Made by a program: the position numbers and the translations under genes. Source: Devosia sp. (GTDB lineage Bacteria > Pseudomonadota > Alphaproteobacteria > Rhizobiales > Devosiaceae). Taken from it: a stretch of 64,000 bases of DNA. Below, one piece after another: positions 49,226-58,051 of this stretch (the first letter of the stretch is position 1; each line of letters begins with the position of its first letter). Under the pieces are notes generated by a model. It saw only the letters and a program-made list of their open reading frames with translations, was not told the origin of the DNA and made no database searches. The stretch lies in contig JACDQI010000158.1 in the NCBI GenBank assembly GCA_015657675.1, forward strand, positions 1 through 64,000, read 5' to 3'.

Positions 49226-50849
49226 ATGATAAAGGTGCGGGCCAGCAGAGCTACTGCCAAGCAAGCACTGGCTGCACTAGACCGCAAACAGCGGGTTGCA
49301 GCTCATGCCGTCGACGGCACCGGCGCACTCGAGCTCAGCCTCTCGCCGATGGCCCGACTGATCCAGCTCTTTGAGAGCAAGATCCGGCATATCCGTTCCA
49401 TCGTGATGAATCTGCTGCTCGTTACGGCTATTGCGGTGGTGGTGCCCATTCTCGCGAGCGAGTTGTTCGGGTCGCGCGTGACCATCGAAAAGATCGATGT
49501 GCCCGAAAGCATGGAGCAGATCGGCCTCTCGGGCACAGTGGTGGCAAACCGGCTTTGGGACGCCTGGTCGGACTTGACCACCAATGTCGCCATCGCGAAG
49601 AAGGCGCAGAATGTCACGCCAAGCTCGCAGCGGATCGAGTTTTCGATTCCTGACTCGGGCATCTCCTTTGAGTCCCTGATCCACCACGTCCGGGCCTTCT
49701 TCGGTCGGTCCGATATCCGGATCGTCGGGGAGATGGTCTGTGAAGCCGAGCCCTGCGCGCGAAAGACCATGGCGCTGCGCTTGCGGGTGCTCGACGGCAA
49801 AGCGCATGTCATTCAGCTCGCGGCCATCGGCAATGAGCCCGAAGAACTGTACTATCGGCGCGCCATGTCTGAGGTGCTGATGGTGACCGATCCGGTGCGC
49901 GGCATCCTGGCGCTCCGCGACAATGATCAGGAACGGGCGATCGCTGAATTGCGCCGGCTGGTCCGCGACAGGCATGCCGATAGCGCCTGGGCGCTCACCT
50001 TTGCGGGAATCATGCTGACCAACCGGGGTGACTTTGCTGCAGCGCGTGCCAGCCTGGATCAGGCCCTTGCACTGCAGCCGCGCCTGTCTATCGCCCTGAT
50101 CAGTCGCGCTGCCGCCGAGGCCGGAGAAGGCGAGCTCGATCGCGCCATGGCGACAATTGAGCAAGCGATCGCCATCGACCCAAAAGATGGACGTGCCTTC
50201 ATGCGGAGGGCCGAGATTGAAGAACGACGGGGTGAGCGCGCAGCGGCGATCAAGAGCTACCGGACTGCCGCGACCTTGCTGCCCAATGCTCCCGAGCCGC
50301 TCTTTGGTCAGGCAACCATGCACTATCGTTCGGGCGCCTATGCGGAGGCGCGTACCGCCTATTCCGAGGCAATCGAGATTGACCCCAATTTTGTAGATGC
50401 CGGACCGGCTGGCGCTGCTTGCCCTCCTGGAGATGAACTTTGCCGAGATGGCCCGCCAGTATGGCGAGGTTGTCCGGCTCCGCCCGGATGACGCGGATGC
50501 CTATGCCCAGCTGGCTTATGCCCTGGGCGCCGAGAACCGACTGCCAGAGGCCGTCGATGCCTATCGCCGGGCCGTGGCACTTGCCCCGCAGCAGGCCAGC
50601 TACGCGCAGGGACTGGGTACAGCGCTGAGCCGGCAGGGGGATCAACGCGCGGCCCTTGAGGCATTCGAAGCTGCCCAGCGCCTCGATCCTGAACTCGACG
50701 GCATCTGGTTCGAGATCGGCGACACGCTGCGGGCCCTCGATCGCCAGGCTGAGGCGCATCAGGCGTTCCAGAAATACCTCACGCTCGAACCCGACGGGAC
50801 CATGGCCGACTTCGCCCGGACCCACCTTGCCCAGGAGGCCTCCCCATGA
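49226..50849 (+). CDS. TPR-repeat membrane protein, apparent frameshift near 50402
   Basis: N-terminal TM IVMNLLLVTAIAVVVPILASELF; TPR-like repeats in two frames (ARASLDQALALQPRLSIALISRAAA...AYSEAIEIDPNFVDA | RLALLALLEMNFAEMARQYGEVVRLRPDDADAYAQLAYALG). Confidence 0.75.
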
Positions 50850-51334
50850 CGTTACTGCCCGCTGCCAAGTCAGCGCTGACCCTGATCGGCGCGATCGGTT
50901 TTTCCGCAACAGCTTTTGCCCAGGGGCTGGATGAGTTGCCGCCCGATGTCGAAGCTGTCGCGGCCGAGTATGTCCAGCAATGCAAAGTCGCGGGCGGTCA
51001 GCCCGATTTCAACCCGCTCGACTATGTGACGCTGGTGTTTTTCGGCAAGGACTGGAGTGCAGGCGGCGCCGAGTCCTACATCGTCGACACGTCGGCACTC
51101 GCCTGCGTCGGAGCCTCGGCAAGGCCAGCTTGCGAGGGGGGCTCGTGTATCGTGGCGGTGCTCAATCCACGCGGCAAAGATCGCTTCGTGGTCGACTTCG
51201 AGGGGCCCGCAGCGAGTTGGCGGCTGCTCGGACCCAACGCGGCGGAGCGTGGCCCCGAAGTCGATATCGAGATCACTGGTGGCGCGGGTCCGCAGCGCTA
51301 CCGCATTACCGGCCGTGGCATGCAGCCTTATTGA
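50846..51334 (+). CDS. Hypothetical secreted protein
   Basis: Signal peptide TLIGAIGFSATAFAQG; 4-nt overlap with the TPR ORF. Confidence 0.65.
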   Translation: MTLLPAAKSALTLIGAIGFSATAFAQGLDELPPDVEAVAAEYVQQCKVAGGQPDFNPLDYVTLVFFGKDWSAGGAESYIVDTSALACVGASARPACEGGSCIVAVLNPRGKDRFVVDFEGPAASWRLLGPNAAERGPEVDIEITGGAGPQRYRITGRGMQPY

Positions 51335-51343
51335 TGGGCTGGC

Positions 51344-51703
51344 CTAGACCAGTGCAACGCGCTGCGGCGATTGCGGGTCATAGGCAAGCGCCACCGCACT
51401 GCCTTCCTTGTATTTTTGCCGCGCTGTGGCGAGCACGTCCTCCCGCTTGAACGAGGAGAGGGCGGCAACTGGAATACGGCTGGCCTGATAGCTTGTCCCG
51501 CCCACCTGGTAGCTGACGGTGAGCATCGGAAAGTAGTCGGTGGCGCCGCTGCTGGTCTCGCGCTCGCCCAATTCGAGCGCGGCAATCGTGCCGGTGACAC
51601 GCGGCCATTGCGTCTTGACTGCATTGCGCCGACGCAGCGCAACCACGACGAGAGCAATGACGCCGACGAGAACCAGGAGCAAGGTGAGGGCTGTCGAGTC
51701 CAT
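51344..51703 (-). CDS. DUF3592 domain-containing protein
   Basis: WPRVTGTIAALELGERET...YFPMLTVSYQVGGTSYQASRI...YKEGSAVALAYDPQSPQRVAL. Confidence 0.8.
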   Translation of the reverse strand: MDSTALTLLLVLVGVIALVVVALRRRNAVKTQWPRVTGTIAALELGERETSSGATDYFPMLTVSYQVGGTSYQASRIPVAALSSFKREDVLATARQKYKEGSAVALAYDPQSPQRVALV

Positions 51704-51727
51704 TGGCGGATCCTTTGAGTTGTGCCG

Positions 51728-52786
51728 CTAGCGGGGCTGCGTGGATGGGGGGCGACTGTCGGGACTGGCTGCGGACGTCCGCTCTGCCGGGGTCACGAGG
51801 CGACGCAGCAGGCTGGCGCCGGGGGCGGCAAGCAACGCGCCACAGGCCAGGGCAGACCCCACCCTGAGCGCAAACACCAGAGCCAGCTCTCCCCCCATCA
51901 CATTGCTGTAGTAGAAGACGTCGAGCACCAGCCAGACGACAAGGAAATCGCCTGTGATGGCTGCGCAGCTTGCCACCATGGCGAGCAGTGGACCGCGATC
52001 GAGCCTGCGCAAGAGCAGCAGGCTGAGTGCCAGCGCGCTGCCGGAGCCCAGCCGCAAATAGAGCGCCGCGAGCTCACCCGAGAGGACCAATTCAATGCCG
52101 CCCGACAGCAGCGAGATCACCAGGGCGGCAATGGGGCTGCGCAGCGCGAGTCCAACGATCAGCGGCACAAGGACGGTAACGCCCACAGTGGCGTGACCAA
52201 TGATAAGCGCATCGTCGGATGCCGCGCGCCAGGCGAATACCGAAAACCAGGAGAGGGTGTTCACGCTCGAGATTATGCTGCCGACCAGCACGCACACCAG
52301 CCAAGCCACCGGGGGTGACTTCGCGGCCGGCGCGGTGACGGGCGTCTGGACCCACTGGGCAACGATCGGCGCTGCGGCTGCGGAGGCGGTGGAGCTGGGC
52401 GGCGGCGGTTGGACTTCACTTTTCTTGATCACTGCGGCGGCAAGCGGAGGAGCGGTCGCCGTCACTATGCCCGTCGCCAGTTCGGCGATCAGCTCGATCG
52501 CCCAGGCAGCGAGTTCGCGCTGCAGACCCAGATCCGTCTCGAGCCGTGATGTCAGCCTCGCCTGCTCGAAGCTCAGTTGATCGCGCGGCGCGGCAACCAA
52601 ATTGGCAAATGCTCCGATGGCGAGGGCCTCGCCAAGCACCCGAATCTCGCGCCGCGCCAGCGGGGCGTGGTCGGCGAGCAAGGCGGCAAACCGCCTGCGG
52701 TCGGACACGATCGCGGGTCCGCCATGCCGCGCCAGGATCAGCCGCGCCGCACTGGCAACGTCACTGCGGGACTGGTCCCTTTCCAT
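51728..52786 (-). CDS. Hypothetical multi-TM protein
   Basis: Soluble N-terminus followed by at least five TM segments; operon position between vWA and DUF3592 genes. Confidence 0.6.
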   Translation of the reverse strand: MERDQSRSDVASAARLILARHGGPAIVSDRRRFAALLADHAPLARREIRVLGEALAIGAFANLVAAPRDQLSFEQARLTSRLETDLGLQRELAAWAIELIAELATGIVTATAPPLAAAVIKKSEVQPPPPSSTASAAAAPIVAQWVQTPVTAPAAKSPPVAWLVCVLVGSIISSVNTLSWFSVFAWRAASDDALIIGHATVGVTVLVPLIVGLALRSPIAALVISLLSGGIELVLSGELAALYLRLGSGSALALSLLLLRRLDRGPLLAMVASCAAITGDFLVVWLVLDVFYYSNVMGGELALVFALRVGSALACGALLAAPGASLLRRLVTPAERTSAASPDSRPPSTQPR

Positions 52787-52790
52787 GCGC

Positions 52791-53492
52791 TTACCAGACC
52801 AGTTCGCCGGTAGCGTCGGCCTGCGAAACGGCCTCGCGCGCGAGTTCGGCGACGGCGCCGCCTTCAATCGTAAGCGGCGACGAGACGGTCTTGACCGGCG
52901 CTGTCGTCGCCCAGCGGATGCGATTGGTCAACTCCTGGGCATTGTGCGCCTGCAGCACTTTGAATTCGGGGTGCGCGATGAAGGCGTCGAGGACATCGAG
53001 GTCGGCATCGCTGCCGATGGCGACGGCGATGCGGACGCTCTTTTTGCCGTAGGGGCTGGCGAGGAGCGCTGCCAGGCCACCGGCAAAATCGTCAGTGGGT
53101 TGGCCATCGGAGACCAGAACGATCACCGGCGGCAATTGCCGGCCGGGCATGTTCTCGGGGTTGAGCACGGAGGCAGCGAGCAGCAGGGCTGTTCCGAGGT
53201 GCGTCTCACCACCAGCGGTCAGATCGCTCCACTGCAGCGCATCGACGGGTACGGGCGTGCCGATATGCCAGTCGGCCCCGTCGCCAAAGCGCAGGACCCG
53301 GACCATGACCTGGGTTTCGGCATTGTCGGCTGCCGCTTCGCGCATGGCCGGGAGGGCTGCGGCCATGGCGTGGTTGAGCGAAGCAATCTTGTCGCCGGAC
53401 ATGGAGCCTGAACAGTCCGCGATCAAAATGAAGTGGAGCTGGCGGCGGGCAATGCCCAGGGCACTCAGTCCGTTGAGGTCGTTGGTCGTCAT
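52791..53492 (-). CDS. TerY-like/YegL-like von Willebrand factor A domain protein
   Basis: MIDAS motif IADCSGSMSGDKIASLNHAM, GGETHLGTAL, LVSDGQPTDD. Confidence 0.85.
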   Translation of the reverse strand: MTTNDLNGLSALGIARRQLHFILIADCSGSMSGDKIASLNHAMAAALPAMREAAADNAETQVMVRVLRFGDGADWHIGTPVPVDALQWSDLTAGGETHLGTALLLAASVLNPENMPGRQLPPVIVLVSDGQPTDDFAGGLAALLASPYGKKSVRIAVAIGSDADLDVLDAFIAHPEFKVLQAHNAQELTNRIRWATTAPVKTVSSPLTIEGGAVAELAREAVSQADATGELVW

Positions 53493-53504
53493 GACACGCT
53501 CCGA

Positions 53505-54950
53505 TCAGCTCTGCTTGGCAATGGTGATGACCAGCGCGTTGTGCAGGATGCGGCCGCCGGGCTGCAGCCGTGCCGATCGTTGCGGCGCGACCACCTCGGA
53601 ACTTCCCGACGGCGAAAACACTGTCCAGTTGCCACTGCCCAGGTTCTTGAGCCCGACGATGCTGGGGTCGGTGGGATGTGTGGTGACCTCGGCGGAAAAG
53701 CCGAGCCCCGATTTCTCAAGTCCGGGGAGACTTGCCAGGGCTGGGCGATCTCCGGGGACCACCGGCAGGCGCCGTCCACCAACCACCAGCACGAGACCGA
53801 CGGGTGATCGCGCTTCGGCTGCTGCTTCGGGCATCGGGGTAGCACGCATCTCTGCCCGGGGCGAGCTGGGGGCTCCGGCCGCGAGCGGGGCCATACCCGG
53901 AGCTGCCGTGCCGACGACGATGGATCCACCGGTCTCTGCGAGGGCCGGGGCGGGTTCGAGCTGCCGCGCCTTGAGCGTCACAGCGACAAAGAACGGTACC
54001 GTGAGGAACGCGGCCAACCACATGCCGTACTCTCCCAGCAGGGCATAGTTGGAGTTCCAGAACCCATGCAGCAGCGAGGCCAGCAGCCAGCCCCCGAGCG
54101 CGATCGGAATCGCCAGGTTTGGACGGCGCAGACCCAGCCCGATGGCGTAGCCAACGATGCCGGCCCAGGCCATGTGTCCGACAATGCCCTGGAGGGAGCG
54201 CGGGATGGACAGTTGCAGGGCATACATCACCCCGGCAAAGGCGTTATTGCCCGTGGCAGCAAGGCCGCTGGCCATGGCCGTATTGTAGTATTGGACAAAG
54301 GTCTCGGCGAGGATAAAGCCGGCGCCCGACGCGACACCCGCGAGCAGACCATCAAGCGGAGTGCGCACGCTGAGCGCATTGAAGATCTGACCCTGCAGGG
54401 TTGGCTTCCGCGACACCGCAAGAAAGCCAAAACCGACCATGATCAGTATCGGGAGTGCCTTGACCAGCTCCTCGCACAGACCCGCGCCAAAGAACATCGA
54501 GACGAACTGGTCGGAGAACGGCGCATTCAACGGCACTTCGCCGCCTGGCAGCAGGGTCCGGAAGATATAGGCGATCGGCATGAAGATCAGCGTCATGCCC
54601 GGCAGCGTGCCGACTGCGATGACCATGAACAGCAGCGGAAACGCAAAGGCCAGCAGAGGCTTGGTCGACCGCGAGTAGGTGTAGATCGCCATGAAGATGG
54701 CAAACAGGATCATGCCACCGACGATGAGCGCATAGGTCCAGTTGCCCTCTAGCGTATTCGTGTTGGCGGTAAACAGCAGGACACAGGCAATTACCGTGAT
54801 CGCAGTGGGCAGGATCAGTTTGCTTTTCCAGAAGCGGATGGAACGCGACTTGAAGGGCAGTACCTCGGAAAGCACCGACGAGCCGTGATCGCGCGGTAGC
54901 GGCGGCATCTCCAGGCTCGCGCGCTTGGCATTTTCCTCAGACATTTCCAT
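53505..54950 (-). CDS. PrsW-like intramembrane metalloprotease with C-terminal FHA-like module
   Basis: FFGAGLCEELVKALPI (EExxK), GAGFILAETFVQYYN, IVGHMAWAGIVGYAIGL, LHGFWNSNYA; soluble C-terminal module DPSIVGLKNLGSGNWTV. Confidence 0.8.
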   Translation of the reverse strand: MEMSEENAKRASLEMPPLPRDHGSSVLSEVLPFKSRSIRFWKSKLILPTAITVIACVLLFTANTNTLEGNWTYALIVGGMILFAIFMAIYTYSRSTKPLLAFAFPLLFMVIAVGTLPGMTLIFMPIAYIFRTLLPGGEVPLNAPFSDQFVSMFFGAGLCEELVKALPILIMVGFGFLAVSRKPTLQGQIFNALSVRTPLDGLLAGVASGAGFILAETFVQYYNTAMASGLAATGNNAFAGVMYALQLSIPRSLQGIVGHMAWAGIVGYAIGLGLRRPNLAIPIALGGWLLASLLHGFWNSNYALLGEYGMWLAAFLTVPFFVAVTLKARQLEPAPALAETGGSIVVGTAAPGMAPLAAGAPSSPRAEMRATPMPEAAAEARSPVGLVLVVGGRRLPVVPGDRPALASLPGLEKSGLGFSAEVTTHPTDPSIVGLKNLGSGNWTVFSPSGSSEVVAPQRSARLQPGGRILHNALVITIAKQS

Positions 54951-56091
54951 TCTCCTCTGGCTTTGAGTCCGGCGCTTTTTGCTCTGTTGGTTCGGGCGGC
55001 GCGGTGGTGGTGGGGGGGTCTGCCGCCGGCGGCGTGGCCGGCGAGGCTGGGGCCTGCTCCATCACCGGGGTCTTGTCGGGCGGATCGGCAGGCCGAACCA
55101 CGCCCGTCGCTGGCTGCGCTGGCGCAAAGGGTGTCCATGGCTGCCAAGGATTGCCCAATGCCAGCACGAGGACGAACAGCAGAGCGGCAACGCCCCAGCC
55201 CATCGACAACAGGAGCGGTGTGCGCGCCGGGGCAGCATGAACCGCAGTTGCCGCTGCACCTTTGGTCGCCCGCAAGCCTGAACCAACGAGGAAGCCAAGG
55301 GCGATATCGTCGCCACTGCCTTGCGCAGTGACATTGGCCAGCCAGGCGCCCAGTCCGTCAGCGACGCTGGCGAGACCGCCATTTGAGATCATGTCGCGAT
55401 AGTGTCGCCCGATCGCCAGAAACTCGGCATCGCCGGCAAACGACTTCGCCAGACCATCGGTGGAGAGCATGACAAAGTTCTGCTCCCCGTCGGGACCCGA
55501 TCGGGGCAGGCTGGCGCTGCGCGCCGAACTGGGCGCATCGAGACGGCAGAGCGAATAGGTCTCTTCGCCAAAAAGGCCTGCATCATCGGCCAGGGCCTTG
55601 CTCGGCGCGTGGACGCTGCTCCCGATCAGGATATCGCCATCCCCGATCTGGAGCACCAGAATGTGCCGCTCGCTGATTGCTGCAGCCACCAGGGTCGCGC
55701 CATAGGGGACAAGAACTTCGTTCAGCAGATCAGGGTCGATACCCTGTGAGTTGGCATGGGCGGTGACGCGGCCAATCCAGTGCTGATGGATGCGCACCAC
55801 GAGTTCGGCTCGCTGGTCCTCGGAGAGATTGCAGGGATCGTCAGCTTCGGATTCCAGCAGGTCGCCGAGGGCTGCCAGTGTGCACTCAACGGCAAATCTG
55901 GACCCCAGATGGCTCAGCGGATGCGCCTTGCCACCATGGCCATCCGAAACCACCAGGGCACAGCGCGGCGAGCCGTGGCTTGCCGGGAGAAAGCCGATGG
56001 CATCCTGATTGCGCATGCCCTTGCGCACATGCGAGGCACCGCGCGTTGTAGCGCCCCAGACCTCCCATGTGTCTGCGGTCGAACGCGTCAT
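54937..56091 (-). CDS. PP2C-family Ser/Thr phosphatase with C-terminal TM and Pro-rich tail (YegK-like)
   Basis: GATTRGASHVRKGMRNQDAI, ALVVSDGHGGKAHPLSHLGSRFAV, LQIGDGDI, MLSTDGLAKSF, GSGDDIALGFLV. Confidence 0.88.
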   Translation of the reverse strand: MTRSTADTWEVWGATTRGASHVRKGMRNQDAIGFLPASHGSPRCALVVSDGHGGKAHPLSHLGSRFAVECTLAALGDLLESEADDPCNLSEDQRAELVVRIHQHWIGRVTAHANSQGIDPDLLNEVLVPYGATLVAAAISERHILVLQIGDGDILIGSSVHAPSKALADDAGLFGEETYSLCRLDAPSSARSASLPRSGPDGEQNFVMLSTDGLAKSFAGDAEFLAIGRHYRDMISNGGLASVADGLGAWLANVTAQGSGDDIALGFLVGSGLRATKGAAATAVHAAPARTPLLLSMGWGVAALLFVLVLALGNPWQPWTPFAPAQPATGVVRPADPPDKTPVMEQAPASPATPPAADPPTTTAPPEPTEQKAPDSKPEENGNV

Positions 56092-57445
56092 CGACCGGCC
56101 TGCAATTTCCAGGCGAAATCGATGACCCCGTTGCGTCGGCCGAACTGCACTTTGGTACCGGCTACCAGTCGCATGGCCTTGCCGGGTGGGACGGTCGCCG
56201 TCTGGCCATCCGCAAAGCTGGCAGTCCAGGGGCGGTCATCGAGATTGCGGAGGCCCGCAATGGCGGGGTCGGCCGGGTGCGGCTCTACCTGCCCAAGAGC
56301 GACGCTGTCGTCAAAGCGCCTGGCCGGATCAAGGTGGTGAGCGAAAAGCTGGGTCCCGGCATGGAGCGCCAGACGGTCGCGGCCGAGGTTGAGCAAGAGC
56401 GGCAGGCCAACCTCCCCGCCGCACGAGATACAGGCGAAGCGCTCGGCTGTCGGATCACCGTCATCGGCATCGCAGGCGTATTCGAGTCCGCAGCCCGGAC
56501 AGACGACAAGACTGTCCCGCAGTCGCGCAAAGGCGTCCCGCCATTCTGTTTCGAGCACGCGCGCGCCGGGCGCTGCGCTCAGTCCGGCAGTAAATGCGCG
56601 TTCAAAGAGGGCCCGGACGGACGCCGAGAGCCTGCGCCAGCGCATCACGATGGGCTCATGCATACCGGCCAGCGGGCCGTTCGAGTCGTCCTGCGGGTGA
56701 AACAGGAAACGCGGGTTGAGGCCGTAGAGCTGGTACTCGGCGTCGCCATCGAGGATGGCAATCGCCGCCTCAGCCTTGCCATCCAGCGGATGCCACGCCA
56801 TCAGGATGTAGAACAGCATCACCGCCATTGAGTAGAGATCGGTCTGGGTCGAGGGCAGCGCTTCGCGACGCACGATCTCCGGTGCCATGAACTTGCGCGT
56901 GCCATAGACCGCCGCCGCGCGCCGTTCACGTCTGTGTTATCATTGTCGCAGATGGCGATGTCGCCGGTGGCAGGATCAAGAAAGATATTGCCGAAGTTGA
57001 TGTCCTGGTAACAAAGCCCGCGGGCATGCAGATGCAGGAAGCTGTCGGCGATCCGCAGGCAGGCCGTCGCGCCGGCCCGCAAGGATGGGGTCATGCGCGC
57101 CGGCGGCGCAGCGATGATATCCTTCATGCCGCGAAAGCGCTTTTCGCGCAGCGGCATCACATAGCCCAGTTCGCTTCGTCCATTGGCCATAGCCAGGTCG
57201 ATCGGCCAGAGATAGCGCTCGTCGGGTCGCCCCGCGGCCATGGCTTGACGCAGGCGCACGATGATCCGTTGGTCATTGGCCAGCGTGTGAGCATGATACA
57301 TCTTGTAGGCCAGCCGCCGGCCGTCGAAATCAGCCAGATAGACACTGCCTTGGCCGCCGGCACCCAGAAAGGCCTCAACTCGCCCGTGCAGGCCACTCTG
57401 CGTCAGGCTGAGGGCGTGGCCCGGCCGCAACGGCTCGGCGCTCAT
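56088..57445 (-). CDS. Atypical protein kinase with Zn-ribbon and FHA-like C-terminal module (YegI-like), apparent 1-bp deletion near 56925
   Basis: GAGGQGSVYLADFDGRRLAYKMYH, HARGLCYQDINFGNIF, CDNDNTDVNG (DFG replaced by DND) | FMAPEIVRREALPSTQTDLYSMAVMLFYILMAWHPLDG, CPGCGLEYACD...FACISCGG. Confidence 0.85.
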
Positions 57446-57505
57446 GGCCTTCGCCTTGAGATGCGGTGATCGACAGGATCAGACAAGAGCGGCGCTCCAT
57501 TAAAG

Positions 57506-57516
57506 GCTCAGTGAGC
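57506..57516. promoter_or_regulatory. Palindromic operator candidate S2: GCTCAGTGAGC (followed by ATATAAT)
   Basis: Exact palindrome in the divergent intergenic region of the kinase and small-secreted genes. Confidence 0.7.
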
Positions 57517-57549
57517 ATATAATCACCGCAATTCGTGTCAATCTGTATT

Positions 57550-57560
57550 GCTCAGTGAGC
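57550..57560. promoter_or_regulatory. Palindromic operator candidate S3: GCTCAGTGAGC (TATTGCTCAGTGAGCATTA)
   Basis: Exact palindrome 44 bp centre-to-centre from S2. Confidence 0.7.
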
Positions 57561-57643
57561 ATTAATGACTAGATTGCTCCCGGCGCCGCGACCGCATCCG
57601 GCTCGATCTGCCGCTCCGGGAGAGCGGCTGGCATGGAGGACTA

Positions 57644-58006
57644 ATGTTTCGACCACTCGGATTGGCCATTTTTGCAGCGGCAGCCATGGCTGCGGCCCCC
57701 GCGTCGGCCAAATCCATCGACGAGGGCACCTACACCTGCTTGTACTATATCGGCGACACCCTGCTGAGCATGGGCGATATCGAGATCACCGGGGATAGCT
57801 ATCGCGGTCCGGCCTACGACGGAAAGTATGGCCCTTCTTACGACTACGAGTTGACCGATGACGGATACATCGTCTGGCGCGGACCGCTTGGCGGTCTCAC
57901 CAGCGACGGCAACCAGGTCGGCACTTCCACGTTCGAAGACGGCCGTATTGCGATCCAGATCCTGCCGGCCGATGGCCGCCCCTGGGTGATCGGCTGCGAT
58001 CGCTGA
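57644..58006 (+). CDS. Small secreted two-cysteine protein A
   Basis: Signal peptide ...AAAAMAAAPASAKS; DEGTYTCLYY...DIEITGDSYRG...WRGPLGGL...PWVIGCDR. Confidence 0.7.
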   Translation: MFRPLGLAIFAAAAMAAAPASAKSIDEGTYTCLYYIGDTLLSMGDIEITGDSYRGPAYDGKYGPSYDYELTDDGYIVWRGPLGGLTSDGNQVGTSTFEDGRIAIQILPADGRPWVIGCDR

Positions 58007-58051
58007 ACGCATTTGGGCCGGGAGCGAAACCGCTCCCGGCGCTCACACTGC

